Below, one piece after another: positions 46,679 to 57,480 of a DNA stretch of 64,000 nt. The position numbers and the translations under genes were made by a program. The first letter of the stretch is position 1, and every line of letters starts with the position of its first letter. The notes under the pieces are model-generated. The model ran no database searches, was not told the DNA's origin, and saw nothing but the letters and a program-made list of their open reading frames with translations. Source of the stretch: Podocnemis expansa (Eukaryota; Chordata; Testudines; Podocnemididae); contig ML681971.1 in the NCBI GenBank assembly GCA_007922195.1, positions 24,938,948 through 25,002,947 of the forward strand, written 5' to 3'.

Positions 46679-49211
46679 TCACATATATATGTCTGCATTT
46701 GTATGTCTTTTTATAAAAATGTTTTGAAGTATGTATATGCACATACTTAACACTCAATTGTGCAAGGTTTCCTTCTCAGATTATATATATGTAAGAAAGC
46801 TTTGCACAGTAAGTGTGAGGATGGGAAGGTGATTATGAGCATTTGATTAATAGACTTCCTTACAGTGCTGTTTGCTGTCTGTTAGATGCAGATTTGTGCT
46901 ACATGGGTTTCAGAGTGTAAATGAATTTAAAACATCAAAGGTGTTGGAAAAGATTCCAGCTCAAAGGTCATCTTTCCTGAATGATCAGCTGATCAGGTGT
47001 CATGTGTTTGTCCACATCTCTAGTTTCTAACAGTTCAGGGAGTTTATGAAATTTTGATGGAGAGATTAGGTTGTTGCTCATCTTGTACCTTTTTGCTCAT
47101 GGTATTGACAGTACCAGTGAACTGCTTGAGGCAGATAGCATCTCAGTGATCACTGTGCTATTTCAGCTCTTCACTGCTGACAACATCAGAAGTGTTTTAA
47201 CAGGGTTTTAATGGGCAGCCTCTGTAGCTCCTTGGAGGGTTGCAAATAGCTGCTGTGAAAAACCTTTTCTGCCACTCTGAGCTGACATGCCCTCCTTTTC
47301 TCATCCAGCTGCTGCTTGTTCATATAACTGCAGCACTGGCGACAAGACTTCTTATTTATGCTGGCCACCATTGAGACTGCGACCTGGACAAGTCACTGTA
47401 TCCTACGAGTCCACTCTAAAGAATAAAGCCATAGCTATGAAATCATTGGGGAAAATAACATTATAAAATGAGACCTCAATATTTCATTCTCTCCATGAGC
47501 TCATTTCCAGATAAATTGTGTGGATTATTTCTGTCTGTCTGCAACACTTTTCTAAATATATCTGTTGATCATATCAGCATGTTACTGATGACATTGCAGG
47601 ACCATCATTAACTGTTTCTGAAGCACTTTATATACAGTTGAGGACAACTGTCCTTACCTTTTTAACAGCAGACAAAACTTGTAAAAAACCCAGTACTGCT
47701 CAAGAAAGGCTCTAATTGGATTGTGCCAGTTTCTTGTTGACTGATTGCCCTGTTCTTCTAGTTATCAGTAAGGAAGCTATGAATCCTGCTTTGTCTGGAA
47801 TATGCATAAACTCTCTTTCTCTCATTTTGTTTCCCTTAACTGTTATATGCCTTCAATGACACTTCAGGTTGAGTTAATCCTAACTTAGAAAAAAATCAGT
47901 GTATAATACCCATGGGAAGTAGGACTAGAAACCCAGATTAAAAAAAACCCATACAGCCCAAACTCAGAAGATCCATGGACATGTAAACTTAATTTTAAAA
48001 TTATAGGTTTTCTTTGAAGCTTGTGTCCTCAATTTAATAGTTTCCATGACTTCTTCAGAACTCCTAGTGTGAATTTTTGTATACTGTAAAATACTCAAAC
48101 ACCCTTATATTGTGTAGCATCTCAATTTAGTGATGCTAAAATATCAGCAAAAAATATCTGTCAGATATTCAAAGACTCTTAAATTGTGTAGAAAAAAAGG
48201 TGTTTAAGAGTTTAAAATATTATTTGTGAGGAAGCAATGAAGGGTTGCTTGGGATTTGTTTTTTAACCATTACTAGTGAAATTTACTCCTTTTGATAACC
48301 TACATCACATGAAAATCTGTGTTCCAATTCAGTCTGCCTTGTTGTCTTTCATTCTTCATGTAAAAATGTTAAGTTAAGGTGTTTGATACGTATACAGAAG
48401 GAATGTGTAAATAGATAAATATCAAAACAGGATAGTGAGTAGGCAGAAGGCAAGTCGGTTAGTGGGAGAAGCACTTTACTGTCAGGAACCAAACCATTGT
48501 AAGAGACGTGGTATAAATGAGGAGTATTTCTAAAGTCTTAGGATGCTCCATCTAGAGACTTTGAGAAAAAAAAAGCCGCACCCTTCTTGGCACATTTCCA
48601 TTAGCATGGGAACATGGCATCACAGACCAGTCCTATGGTGTGCAGTTGTGTTAAGTGAGAAGTGTTACGGTTAGTTACTGAGTGGGATAAAGTGCCCTGA
48701 AGCTCACCAGTGTCCCACATGCCTGGAAATTCTCCTGACAGCCTTGGGTCTAAAACAGTGAGTGTAAAGTAAAAGTTAGATCTCATGTGTATTTAACACT
48801 GCAAATGAAAGGTAAAGGTCATTTTAACTTGTCAAGATTAAGTGTTCTCCATTGCCGTATTCCTCTGTCTATTCTGCTTACAACAAATTTGTTCAAAAGC
48901 CAAAACAAGTACCAGTGTATTATAGAAGTTACTTCTACTTAAGATCCATTATTTAAATTGGTAATGCAGCAGAGTCAATGATTTTGCAGTGTTTTATTTA
49001 CTCTCAAGCACTGAATCTATAGGTTGAGGAAAAGAGAACGTCCCTTCTTGAAATTTCATCCGGTAGAAAAACGGAAGAGCTTTATGGAGAATGAAATATC
49101 TCCAAAGCCCAGAGTTCTTTCTGCCTTAGCTTGTAGTTTCATATCATCAGCCACAGACATTAAGACCCTCTCCAACTTTTTTGCTTTTCTGAGGTAATTC
49201 ATTTAAATGAT
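46679..49211. other. no gene recognised; AT-rich
   Basis: About 2.5 kb with only short motif-free ORFs and no repeat edge I can defend. Confidence 0.4.
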
Positions 49212-49221
49212 TCATCATTGG

Positions 49222-49466
49222 TGAAAGCAGACAAGGAGTCCTGTGGCACTTTTAAAGACCAACAAATTTTGAATTTTCATGGGTGTAATTCCACTTCATC
49301 AGGTGCATGAGAAGGTGTAGCATGTTCCATTTCAGGCATCTAATGCAGTGAGACTACACCTACGAAGGCTTGTGCGAAAAATAAATTTGTTAGTCTTTAA
49401 AAGTGCCAGAGGACTCCTTGTTCGTTTTACTGAACTAGACTAACAGAGCTTCCCCTCTGAAACTTG
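49222..49466. mobile_element. foldback Penelope insertion
   Basis: The left arm (ACAAGGAGTCCTGTGGCACT onward, minus orientation) and right arm (AAATTTGTTAGTCTTTAAAA then the terminus CTAACAGAGCTTCCCCTCTG, plus orientation) are inverted copies of the Penelope tail around a CATGAGAAGG centre. The flanks TCATCATTGG (49212-49221) and TCATCATTAGG (49467-49477) look like a target duplication with a one-base indel. Confidence 0.82.
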
Positions 49467-49477
49467 TCATCATTAGG

Positions 49478-49944
49478 TAGGTTTCTGTATGCAGTGTTTT
49501 TTACATATATGAACTCATTAGTTAAAGGGGGTCCTTTTAAAACCATAATTACCAAGAAATGCAGAATGACATTTTTAACAGGATAGACTTTCTCTGAACA
49601 TGTTCTGGTTTCAGGCTGGTTTATTCGAAGTAATTTGTGTCCAGAAATGCCCCCCTTTTGCTGATATAGATTGATTTCAGGTGAATGAAAAATAAGATTT
49701 AAAAATATTTTAAGAGCAATAGCAGGATGCATTTGTGGAAAGTTGAGAGAATCCTTGTTCTAATATACAAGTTTGGGAGATGATCTACTTAAATTCTTAG
49801 CTTTATAGAACATTCTAAACTACACCATTACTAGCTTATAACTCAAAATAAAGTGTCTGAATTTAGCCTATTTGTTTGTCAACAAATCTTAAGGGGGTGG
49901 GAGGATCTTATATTCAGTTGTATTACTGTGTGAAGTTTAGCGAA
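49478..49944. other. no gene recognised
   Basis: About 470 bp separating two Penelope insertions. A 101-codon minus-strand ORF over 49427-49732 begins within the Penelope tail and has no motif. Confidence 0.4.
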
Positions 49945-50269
49945 ACTTAAAGGCACTTAAAGACTAACAAATTTACTTATTGCATGACCTTTCATGGGAG
50001 AAAATCCCACTTCATCAGATGCTTTGAAGAGGGGGGAAATTACAGAATGGGATGAAAATAAATGCAAAGGAGTGTAAGACATGGATCAGCTCATACAGTA
50101 ACAGTAAATCAGAGCAGTTGTTAAGATTCAAACACAGAAACAGCACATAGAGGAGGGTGAAGTCAAATTATCTGTTGTAATGGGAAAAGAAAACATAGTC
50201 ATGATTTAATCCTGCTTTCACACAGTCTAATCTGCATATCAATTCTAATTCAGCTGTCTCTTTTTGAAG

Positions 50270-50493
50270 TTTTGCTGTCCTATTGACTTTCTTGAGCACA
50301 GTCATTAACAAATTGTCCAAAGAGTGATTAGAAAGATGGAAGTGCTCAGCAACTATTTTTTGTGTGCTGTGATTTCTGATGTCAGGCTTATGCCCATTTA
50401 TTGTTTTGCAAACAGATTGTCCTGTTTATCCAATGTATAAGGTGTGGGGGCATTTCTAGCACATGATAGCATAAATCACATTAGCAGCACCAG
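50270..50493 (-). pseudogene. Penelope GIY-YIG endonuclease remnant
   Basis: From 50493 downward the frame reads NVIYAIMC-stop-KCPHTLYIG-stop-TGQSV, then INGHKPDIRN and VAEHFHLSNHS. VIYAI and LYIG are the two halves of the GIY-YIG core. The CxxC-like pair before it and the downstream His/Arg/Asn positions fit the Penelope version. In these elements the domain nicks target DNA to prime reverse transcription. Two in-frame stops, one next to the catalytic motif, inactivate it. The segment ends at the CR1 junction, which separates it from its RT. Confidence 0.85.
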
Positions 50494-50547
50494 GAGCAAG
50501 CAACAGGGCTGTTAACAGGAGAGTTTGAGAGGAAGAAAGACAGACCT

Positions 50548-52547
50548 GTGGCAGAGATAGAGGTAGCAGCAGAAGTCACTCCAACAAGGGAAGAGAGAAT
50601 GAAGATGAGAGGATGTGGAAGCTATGGGATGTACATTATCTTGGAGGGTGTAACCCCAAAGAATTTTGTTTGTATGAAGTGCCACCTCATAGAGCTGTTG
50701 GAGGAGAAAATACGAGGGTTGGAGGTGCAGGTGGGAAATATGGTTGAGTTTAGAAGGGGGTTTGAACAGTTGATGGAGCAAAGGACTGGGGAGGCTAGAG
50801 ACAAACACTCAGGGTATGGCCACACACACTTCTTATTTCGAAACAACAAAGGTTGTTTCGAAATAAGAAGTGCCATGGCCACACGACGCATGGCCATTTC
50901 GAAACAAGCAAACAGCTTGTTTCAAAATGGTCGTGGTTGTTTCGAAACAACTTAAACCTGGTTGTGTTTCGAAACAGGGTTGTTTCGAAACAGAGGTTTT
51001 GAAACAGCCCTGTTCGGACATGTTGTTTCGGAACAAAGTGTTCCAAAACAACATGTCACCTTCGTCCCAGGGTGCTAAGCACCCTGGGAGGAAGGACAGC
51101 CCCCCTTCAGCACCCTGGCCAGGGTGGTGGGGGGTGTCTGTGGGGACGGGAGGGCGCAGGGCTGCGCCGCACGCCGCCGGTGCCTGCAGGAGCGTCCCGC
51201 CGGGGATTCCGGGGGCGTGTCCGGGGGATGCCCCAGACACGCCTCCCGCAGGAGGGTCGCGCCGAGGATTCAGGGCTGGCGCTCACTCCAGCCCCGGCAG
51301 CAGCGGTCTCCAGCCGCACGCCGGGGCCACACCCCCAGGTTTGGGGGCAGCAGGGGCTTTGAAGCCCCCGGGGTGAGGCGCCCCTCCGCCCCTCTCCTGG
51401 CGGGCACCTGCAGCCCCTGCATGCACCGCGGGGTAAAGCGCCCAGCCGTGCTTTACCCCGCCGGTGCCTGCAACCCCCCCCCCCCCCCCAGGCGGAATAG
51501 CATGTCCACACTGTGGACATGCTATTTTGCTGCCTTATTTCGAGGACACAGTTTTTTGTCCTCGAAATAAGGTGTTTCGAAATAATATGTTATTTCAAAA
51601 CAGCTTTTTTCGAAACGTCTTGTTTCGAAACAAGCATACCCTGTGTGAACATAGCCTCAGACCTGAAGATGGAAACAAGAACAACCAATTCCGAGGGGAG
51701 ACTGCTAGGTGACGAAAGTGAGCAGTGGAAACACGTGACTGTGAGAAAGCTGCAGAGAAAAAGACTAGCTAGTAAAGGTGAAATAGAACTCATTAACAGG
51801 TTTGCTGAATTAGCATATGAAGGAGTCCAGCAGCTGAACACTGAAGGTGGGAGTGTGAGGCAGAAGAGGAGAGCAGCTAGTCCCATTCAAAGTGGCGTTT
51901 AGGCACTGGAGATAAATAAGGGCCCAGGGAGCATTCAGGAGTGGATGCAGAGGATTGTGAACAGCAGCTGTGGACATCATGACTCCCCGTCAGAGAGAAC
52001 TGGAGATAGACTGGAGAAGCACACTGTTTCCAGGAAAAGGCAAGTATATGTGATTGGGGATTCTCTGCTGAGGAGGACAGGCACGTCTATAACTAGAGGT
52101 GACCCTGAGAACAGAAGGGTGTGCTCCATGCCTGGAGCTAAGATACATGATGTGGATCTGAGGCTGAAGAGGATCCTAATGGGAGCAGGAAAGAATCCTC
52201 TGATTGCCCTTCATGTGGGTACAAATGATATAGCTAGATTCTCACTGGAAAATATCAAACAAGACTATGCCAGGCTGGGGAGCACTCTGAAGGAGCTGGA
52301 GGCTCAGGTGATCTTCAGTCGAATTCTGCCTGTTCCTAGAGGAGGAGAACACAGGTGTGAGAGGATTCTGGCAGTTAACAGATGGCTCAGGCAGTGGTGT
52401 TACAAGGAGGGCTTTGGGATGTTTGGGCACTGGGAGGCATTCATGGACAGAAGACTATTTGCTTGGGATGGACTTCACCTCAGTAGGGAGGGAAACAGAC
52501 TTCTGGGAGGGAGGCTAGCTCAACTGATTAAGAGAACTTTAAACTAG
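50548..52547 (+). pseudogene. CR1 ORF1 (Cys motif, coiled coil, SGNH esterase), interrupted
   Basis: ORF1 proteins of CR1 bind RNA and carry an esterase domain of unknown substrate. The first part (50548-50811) has a Cys-rich segment CGSYGMYI...FVCMKC and then a heptad-rich helix (LLEEKIRGLEVQVGNM). An inverted-repeat insertion follows at once, and the frame resumes at 51660 with DLKMETRTT. A TAG at 51900-51902 is the only other break seen. From about 52043 comes the SGNH/GDSL domain: VIGDSLLRR (nucleophile Ser), HVGTNDIARF (block III), and WDGLHLSREG (catalytic His) near 52467. The stop codon ends at 52547 and ORF2 begins within about 6 bases. Confidence 0.87.
50812..51656. mobile_element. 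TTCGAAA-rich inverted-repeat element inserted in CR1 ORF1
   Basis: 845 bp, flanked by TCA, extendable to CTCAG (50808-50812 and 51656-51660). The left end GGGTATGGCCACACA and reversed right end GGCTATGTTCACACA are terminal inverted repeats. The left 240 bp and right 150 bp hold many short palindromes built on TTTCGAAA. The centre (51060-51490) is GC-rich with hairpins such as GGGTGCTAAGCACCC and a C run near 51474-51489. A three-base duplication with GG-starting ends suggests PIF/Harbinger-type mobilisation, but this is tentative. It encodes nothing: the overlapping ORFs here, including a 168-codon one, are side effects of the palindromes. Confidence 0.85.
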
Positions 52548-52552
52548 GGACT

Positions 52553-55519
52553 GTGGGGAGAGGGTTGGGAGATGCTCGGACAATCTCTACACCTGATACT
52601 AGCATTGAGAGGCAGGAAACTAAATTCATAAAAGACAAAGATGTGGGAAGCAGTATGGATGTTAGAAAGGAGGGAAGTACAAATAGTGCTCTGATGGGCA
52701 ATGTTGGCAGCAGTAAAAAAAGTCCACATCAGGTAAAGAATGTGAGCAAAGCTGAGCAGCAAAAGCTAAAATGTTTATATACCAATGTGAGAAACCTAGA
52801 TAATAAAATGGAAGACCTGGAACTACTGGTAGAAGAATTGAAATGGGATATTATAAGGATAAGAGAAACGTGGTAGAATAGTAGTCACGATTGGTATATT
52901 GGCATTGAAGGCTATGTGCTCTTTAGGAAAGACAGATGTAATGGCAAAGGTGGCGGTGTGGCATTGTATATCAATGATGCAAGAGAAATTCAGAGTGGTG
53001 GAATTAGCAGGACAGAGCCTATCTGGCTCAAAATCACATTGGAGAAGAAAGCTACTAGAGTTTCTCCTGGATTAGTGCTTGGGGTGTGTTACAGACTGCA
53101 GCGATCTGATTTGGACATGGATAGAGAACTCTTTAAGGAAGTAAACACTACTGGGAACTATGTGATTATGGGAGATTTTAACTTCCCAGATATAGACTGG
53201 ACGATATGCGCTAGCAGCAATAAAAGGGCCCAGATTTTCTTGGAGGTGATAGCAGACAAATTTCTCCATCAAGCAGTTTCCAAACCAACAAGAGGAAACG
53301 TGATCTCAGATTTAGTATTAGTCAGTAATGAGGACCTCATAGAGGAATTAGTTGTAGAGGACAACCTAGGTTCTAGTGACCAAGAGCTAAATTTAAACTG
53401 AATGGATGGATAAACAAAAATAAATCTGTGACAAGAGTCTTCGACTTCAAAAGGGCTAACTTCAAAAAAATTAAGGGAATTAGCTGGGGAAGTGGACTGG
53501 ACCAAAGAATTCATGGATGTGAACTTTGAGGATGCTTGGAACTGCTTCAAGACAAAGCTGCAGGAACTATCAGAAGCCTGCATTCCAAAGAAGAGGAAAA
53601 AATTTTCAGGCATGGGTTCTAAACCAAGCTGGATGAATGTACCTCTTAGACAGGTGATTAGAAGGAAACACAAGGCCTAAAAGGAGTGGAAGATGTGAGG
53701 GATAGGAAAAGACGGCTACCTTTTTGAGGTCAGAGCATGTAGGGATCAAGTGAGAAAGGCCAAAAGCCAAGCAGAGTTAGACCTTGCAAAGGGAATCAAA
53801 ACCAATAGTAGAAGGTTCTTCAGCCATATAAATAGAAAGAAAACACAGAAGGAGGAGGTTGGACCACTAAATGCTGAGGATGGGGTTGAGATCAAGGATA
53901 ATCTAGGCATGGCTGAATATCTAAATAAGTACTTTACCTCTGTCTTTAATGAGGGTGATGGTGAGATTGGGGATAGGGGTAGGACAGCTAATGAGAATGA
54001 GAACGTGGAAGTGGAAATTACCATATCTGAGGTGGAAGCCAAGCTTCAGCTGCTTAATGGAACTAAATCAGGGGGTCCAGATAATCTCCATCGAAGAATA
54101 TTGAAGGAACTCACACATGAAATTGCCAGCCCATTAGCATGGATTTTTACAGTATCGGTGAACACAGGGATTGTACCTTATGACTGGAGAATTGCTAATG
54201 TAGTCCCTATTTTCAAGAAAGGGAGTAAAGGTGATCCAGGTAACCACAGGCCTGTTAGTTTGACCTCAGCAGTATGCAAGGTCTTGGAGAAAATTTTGAA
54301 GGAGAAGGTACTTAAGGATATAGAGGAGAATTGTAACTGCTATAAAATACAACACGGCTTTACAAAAGGTAGATCATGCCAGACCAACCTGATCTCCTTT
54401 TTAGAGAAAATAACAGATTTTTTGGAAAAAGGGAATGTGGTGGACCTAATTTACTTTGATTTCAGCAAGGCATTTGATATAGTTCCATACAGGGAATTAT
54501 TAGTTAAGTTGGGAAAGATGGGGATTAATAAGAAAATGGAAAGGTGGATAAAGAACTGGTTACAAGGGAGATTATAGAGGGTCATAGTGAAAGGTGAACT
54601 GTCTAGCTGGAAGGAGGTTACTAGTGGAGTTCCCCAAGGATTGGTCCTGGGACCCATCTTATTCAATCTTTTCGGTACTGACCTTGGCACAAAAAGTGGG
54701 AATGTGCTAATTGAGTTTGCAGATGACACCAAGCTGGGAGGTATTGCCAATACAGAGGAGGATCAGGATAGCATACAGAATAATTTGGATGACCTGGTAA
54801 AGTGGAGCATTAGAAATAGGATGAAATTCAACAATGGGAAGTGCAAAGTCATGCACTTAGGGACAAATAACAGGAATTTTTCTTATAAGTTGGGAATGCA
54901 TCAGCTGGAAGTGATGAAGGAGGAGAAGGACCTGCGCATACTGGTTGATCACAGAATGACAATGAGTAGCCAATGCGATGTGGCAGTGAAAAAAGCTAAT
55001 GCGGTCCTGGGGTGCATCAGAAGGGGTATTTCTAGTAGAGATAGGGAGGTGTTGGTACCATTATACAAGGCGCTGGTGTGACCTCACTTGGAATATTGTT
55101 TACAGTTCTGGTCACCCATGTTTAAGAAAGATGAAGTCAAACTGGAGCAGGTGCAAAGAAGGGCTACAAGGATGATTCATGGAATGGAAAATCTTCCCTA
55201 TGAGAGGCAACTTAAAGAGCTTGGTTTGTTTAGTCTGACCAAAAGAAGGCTGAGAGGAGATATGATTGCTCTTTATAAATACATTAGAGGGATAAATACA
55301 AGGGAGGGAGAGGAATTATTTGAATACAGTGCCAATGTGGATACAAGAACAAATGGATACAAACTATCCTTCAGAAAATTTAGACTTGAGATTAGATGCA
55401 GATTCCTAACCAGCAGAGGAGTAAAGTTCTGGAATAGTCTACCAAGGGAAGCGGTGGGGGCAAAAACCTGAGGTGCCTTCAAAACAGAGCTTGATAAGTT
55501 TATGGAGGGAATGATATGA
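52553..55519 (+). pseudogene. CR1 ORF2: APE endonuclease and reverse transcriptase
   Basis: One frame can be followed almost throughout. The endonuclease (52760-53400) has KCLYTNVRNLDNK, GGGVALYI, GVCYRL, the catalytic IMGDFNFPDIDW and a closing SSDQ where SDH is usual. A TAG at 52874 interrupts it. The stretch 53390-53470 is out of frame because of two compensating indels. The RT (53750-55081) has SGGPDNLHRR, WRIANVVPIFKKG, DPGNHRPVSLTS, DFSKAFDIVPY, GVPQGLVLGPILF and the catalytic FADDTKLGG (about 54715). A thumb and C-terminal part follow (HLEYCLQFW, RRATRMIHG, RRLRGDMIALYKY). Further stops are at 53678, 53696, 54575, 55079 and 55469. The natural end is TGA at 55517-55519. The protein would nick DNA and copy its RNA, but this copy cannot. 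Confidence 0.9.
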
Positions 55520-55962
55520 TGGACAGTGTAGCTTGGCCATTGTCTGTCTATTACTACTGGTGATGGGTATGATAGTGACCTGGGAAGAGGCATTAGATGG
55601 AGTGGGTTCTGAGTTATTACAGAGAAGTTCTTCTCGACTGGCTATTGTGGACTTGCCCTCACGCTTAGGGTTTAACTGATCGCCATATTTGAGGTTGGGA
55701 AGGAATTTTTCCTCAGGGCAGATTGGCTTGGGCACTGGGTGTTTTTTGCCTTCCTTTGTAGCACTGGGCATGGCTCACTTGCTGGTTGATTCTCTGTATT
55801 AAAGTCTTTAAATCACGATTTGAGGACTTTAATACCTCAGTTATGGGTTTGAGGTTCATTGTAGGAGTGGGTCAGTGAGGTTTTATGGCCTGCACTGTGC
55901 AGGAGGTCAGACTAGATGATCGTATTGGTCCCTTCTGACCTTAGAGTCTATGAGTCTATGAG

Positions 55963-57411
55963 ATGAGCAGTTAAATGAGCCCTTGGTGAAGTATCAGCCT
56001 TGATTTGGTCCTATGATGGTGTCTTTTGTGCAGATACGTGGACAAAGTTGGCAGTGTGGTTCGTTGCAGGGATATGTGGCTGCTTTAATGTTTCTATTGT
56101 TAGGTCTGTAGTTGCTGGTAAGTATCTGTTTAAGGTTGGGTGGCTATCTGTAGTTTAGGAGAGGTCTGTCTCCCAAGGCTTGAGAGAATGAGAGAGCATC
56201 TTTTAGAATAGGCTGTAGGTCCTTAATGATCTGTTGTAGAGGTCTGTCTTGCGGGTTGTATGTGGTGACCAGTGGGGTTCTCTTGTTATCTTTTTTGGGC
56301 CTCTCAAAGTAGTTGACTTCAAGGTACCCATCTGTCTCTGTCAATCTGTTTTCTTACTTGCCCAGGTTGGCACTGTAGTTTTAAGAAAGCTTGATAGAGA
56401 TCCTGAAGATGTCTGTCTCTGTCTGAGGGATCAGAGCAAATGCGGTTATATCTTAGGGCTTGGCTGTAGACAATGGGTCATGTGGCATGTTTTGGATGAA
56501 AGCTCGAGAGATGTAAGTAACTATACCAATCAGTAGGTTTTCGGTATAGCGTGGTGTTGATGTGTCCATCTCTAATTTGTACTGTAGTGTCCAGAAACTG
56601 GATCTCCTATGTGGAGTGTTCTGGGCTGAATTTGATTGTGGAGTGGAAATTGTTGAAATCTCTGTGGAAATCCTCAAGAGCATCCCTGCCATGGGTGCAG
56701 ATGATGAAGTTGTTATCAGTGTAGTGTGAGTAGAAGAGAGGTGCTTTAGGATGAGATTTGGGGAAATGTTGTTGTAAGTTGTCCATAAAAATGTTGGCAT
56801 ATTGTGGGTCCATGTGGGTACCCATAGCTGTGCCACTGATTTAGAGGTATAAATTATTCTCAAATCTGAAATGATTATGGGTGAGCACAAAATTCAGTCA
56901 CAAGCTGTGCTGTAGCATCATCTGGGATGGTTCTCCTGGTAGCTTGTAATCCATCACTGTGTAGGATGTTGGTGTAAAGAGCTTCCTACATCCATAGTGG
57001 CCAGGATGGCATCTTCTAGAAGCTCACCAATAGATTGGATTTTCCTCAGGACGTCTGTGGTGTCTCGAAGATCACTAGGAGTGTTGGTAGCAGAGTGTCT
57101 GGAGGGAGTCCACATAGCCAGATAAGCCTGCTGTAAGAGTGCCATTGCCTGAGACGATGGGGCTTCCAGGGTTTCCTTTTTTTATGGATGTTAGGTAGTA
57201 GATAGACTATCCCTGGTGGGGGTTCTGGTGGTGTGTCTGTCTTTATTTGTTCTTGTGCTGCCTTGGGGAGTTTCTTGAGTAGGTATTCTAATTCCTTTTG
57301 GTATTCTTCATTGTCTTGCATTGTACTGTAGAATACCCCAAGTGGATATTTACACATCCTTCCATCCTTGCCTGAGGTGCTGTAATTTACATTAATGACT
57401 AGAGGCCTCAT
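55963..57411 (-). pseudogene. Penelope reverse transcriptase remnant
   Basis: Reading from 57411: a MRPLVINVNYSTSG start, KYPLGVFYST, and then PGIVYLLPNIHKK (usual form FYLLPKIHK). After frameshifts come a DTTDVLRKI block near 57070, TAMGTHMDPQYANIFM (56840-56780), the catalytic box HYTDN where Penelope RTs carry YxDD, and ALEDFHRDFNNFH. Downstream on the minus strand are QFLDTTVQIRDGHINTTLYR and LRYNRICSDPSDRDRHLQD. Asp-to-Asn in the catalytic box would abolish activity if it is not simply late decay. Several stops and shifts are present. Confidence 0.88.
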
Positions 57412-57480
57412 CCACTGAGTCAGAGAATTTTTCTTTGGTCAATGGGATTTGGACCAGTCCCTTAGATCAGAATTTTGCTT

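Larger units (their letters stand above)
50494..55962 (+). mobile_element. nearly full-length CR1 LINE
   Basis: 5,469 bp, or about 4.6 kb without the 848-bp insertion in ORF1, near the expected full CR1 length. It has a short 5' leader, ORF1, ORF2 and a 3' UTR that closes with GAGGTCAGACTAGATGATCG, TGGTCCCTTCTGACC and the short direct repeat TCTATGAGTCTATGAG, the CR1 style of terminus. It interrupts the minus-strand Penelope element: 50493 joins 55963 without loss. No clear target duplication is visible, as is common for CR1. The 5' end may lack part of the leader. Confidence 0.9.
49945..57480 (-). mobile_element. Penelope-like element, split by CR1
   Basis: Minus-strand element in two parts: 49945-50493 (3' tail, 3' UTR, GIY-YIG nuclease remnant) and 55963-57480 (reverse transcriptase). 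A CR1 insertion fills the gap. Joining the flanks across 50493/55963 gives one uninterrupted reading frame through the junction, from a GSFNCS segment into GAANVIYAI, so the two parts were once contiguous. RT followed by a C-terminal GIY-YIG nuclease is diagnostic of Penelope elements. The 5' boundary near 57480 is a guess because coding similarity fades there. Stops and frameshifts throughout show the copy is inactive. Confidence 0.88.

Noticed and set aside
50833..51570. Several 130-168-codon ORFs on both strands
   Set aside because: They fall inside the TTCGAAA-rich insertion. Translations are repeats of FETT/FRNN words and GC-rich noise.
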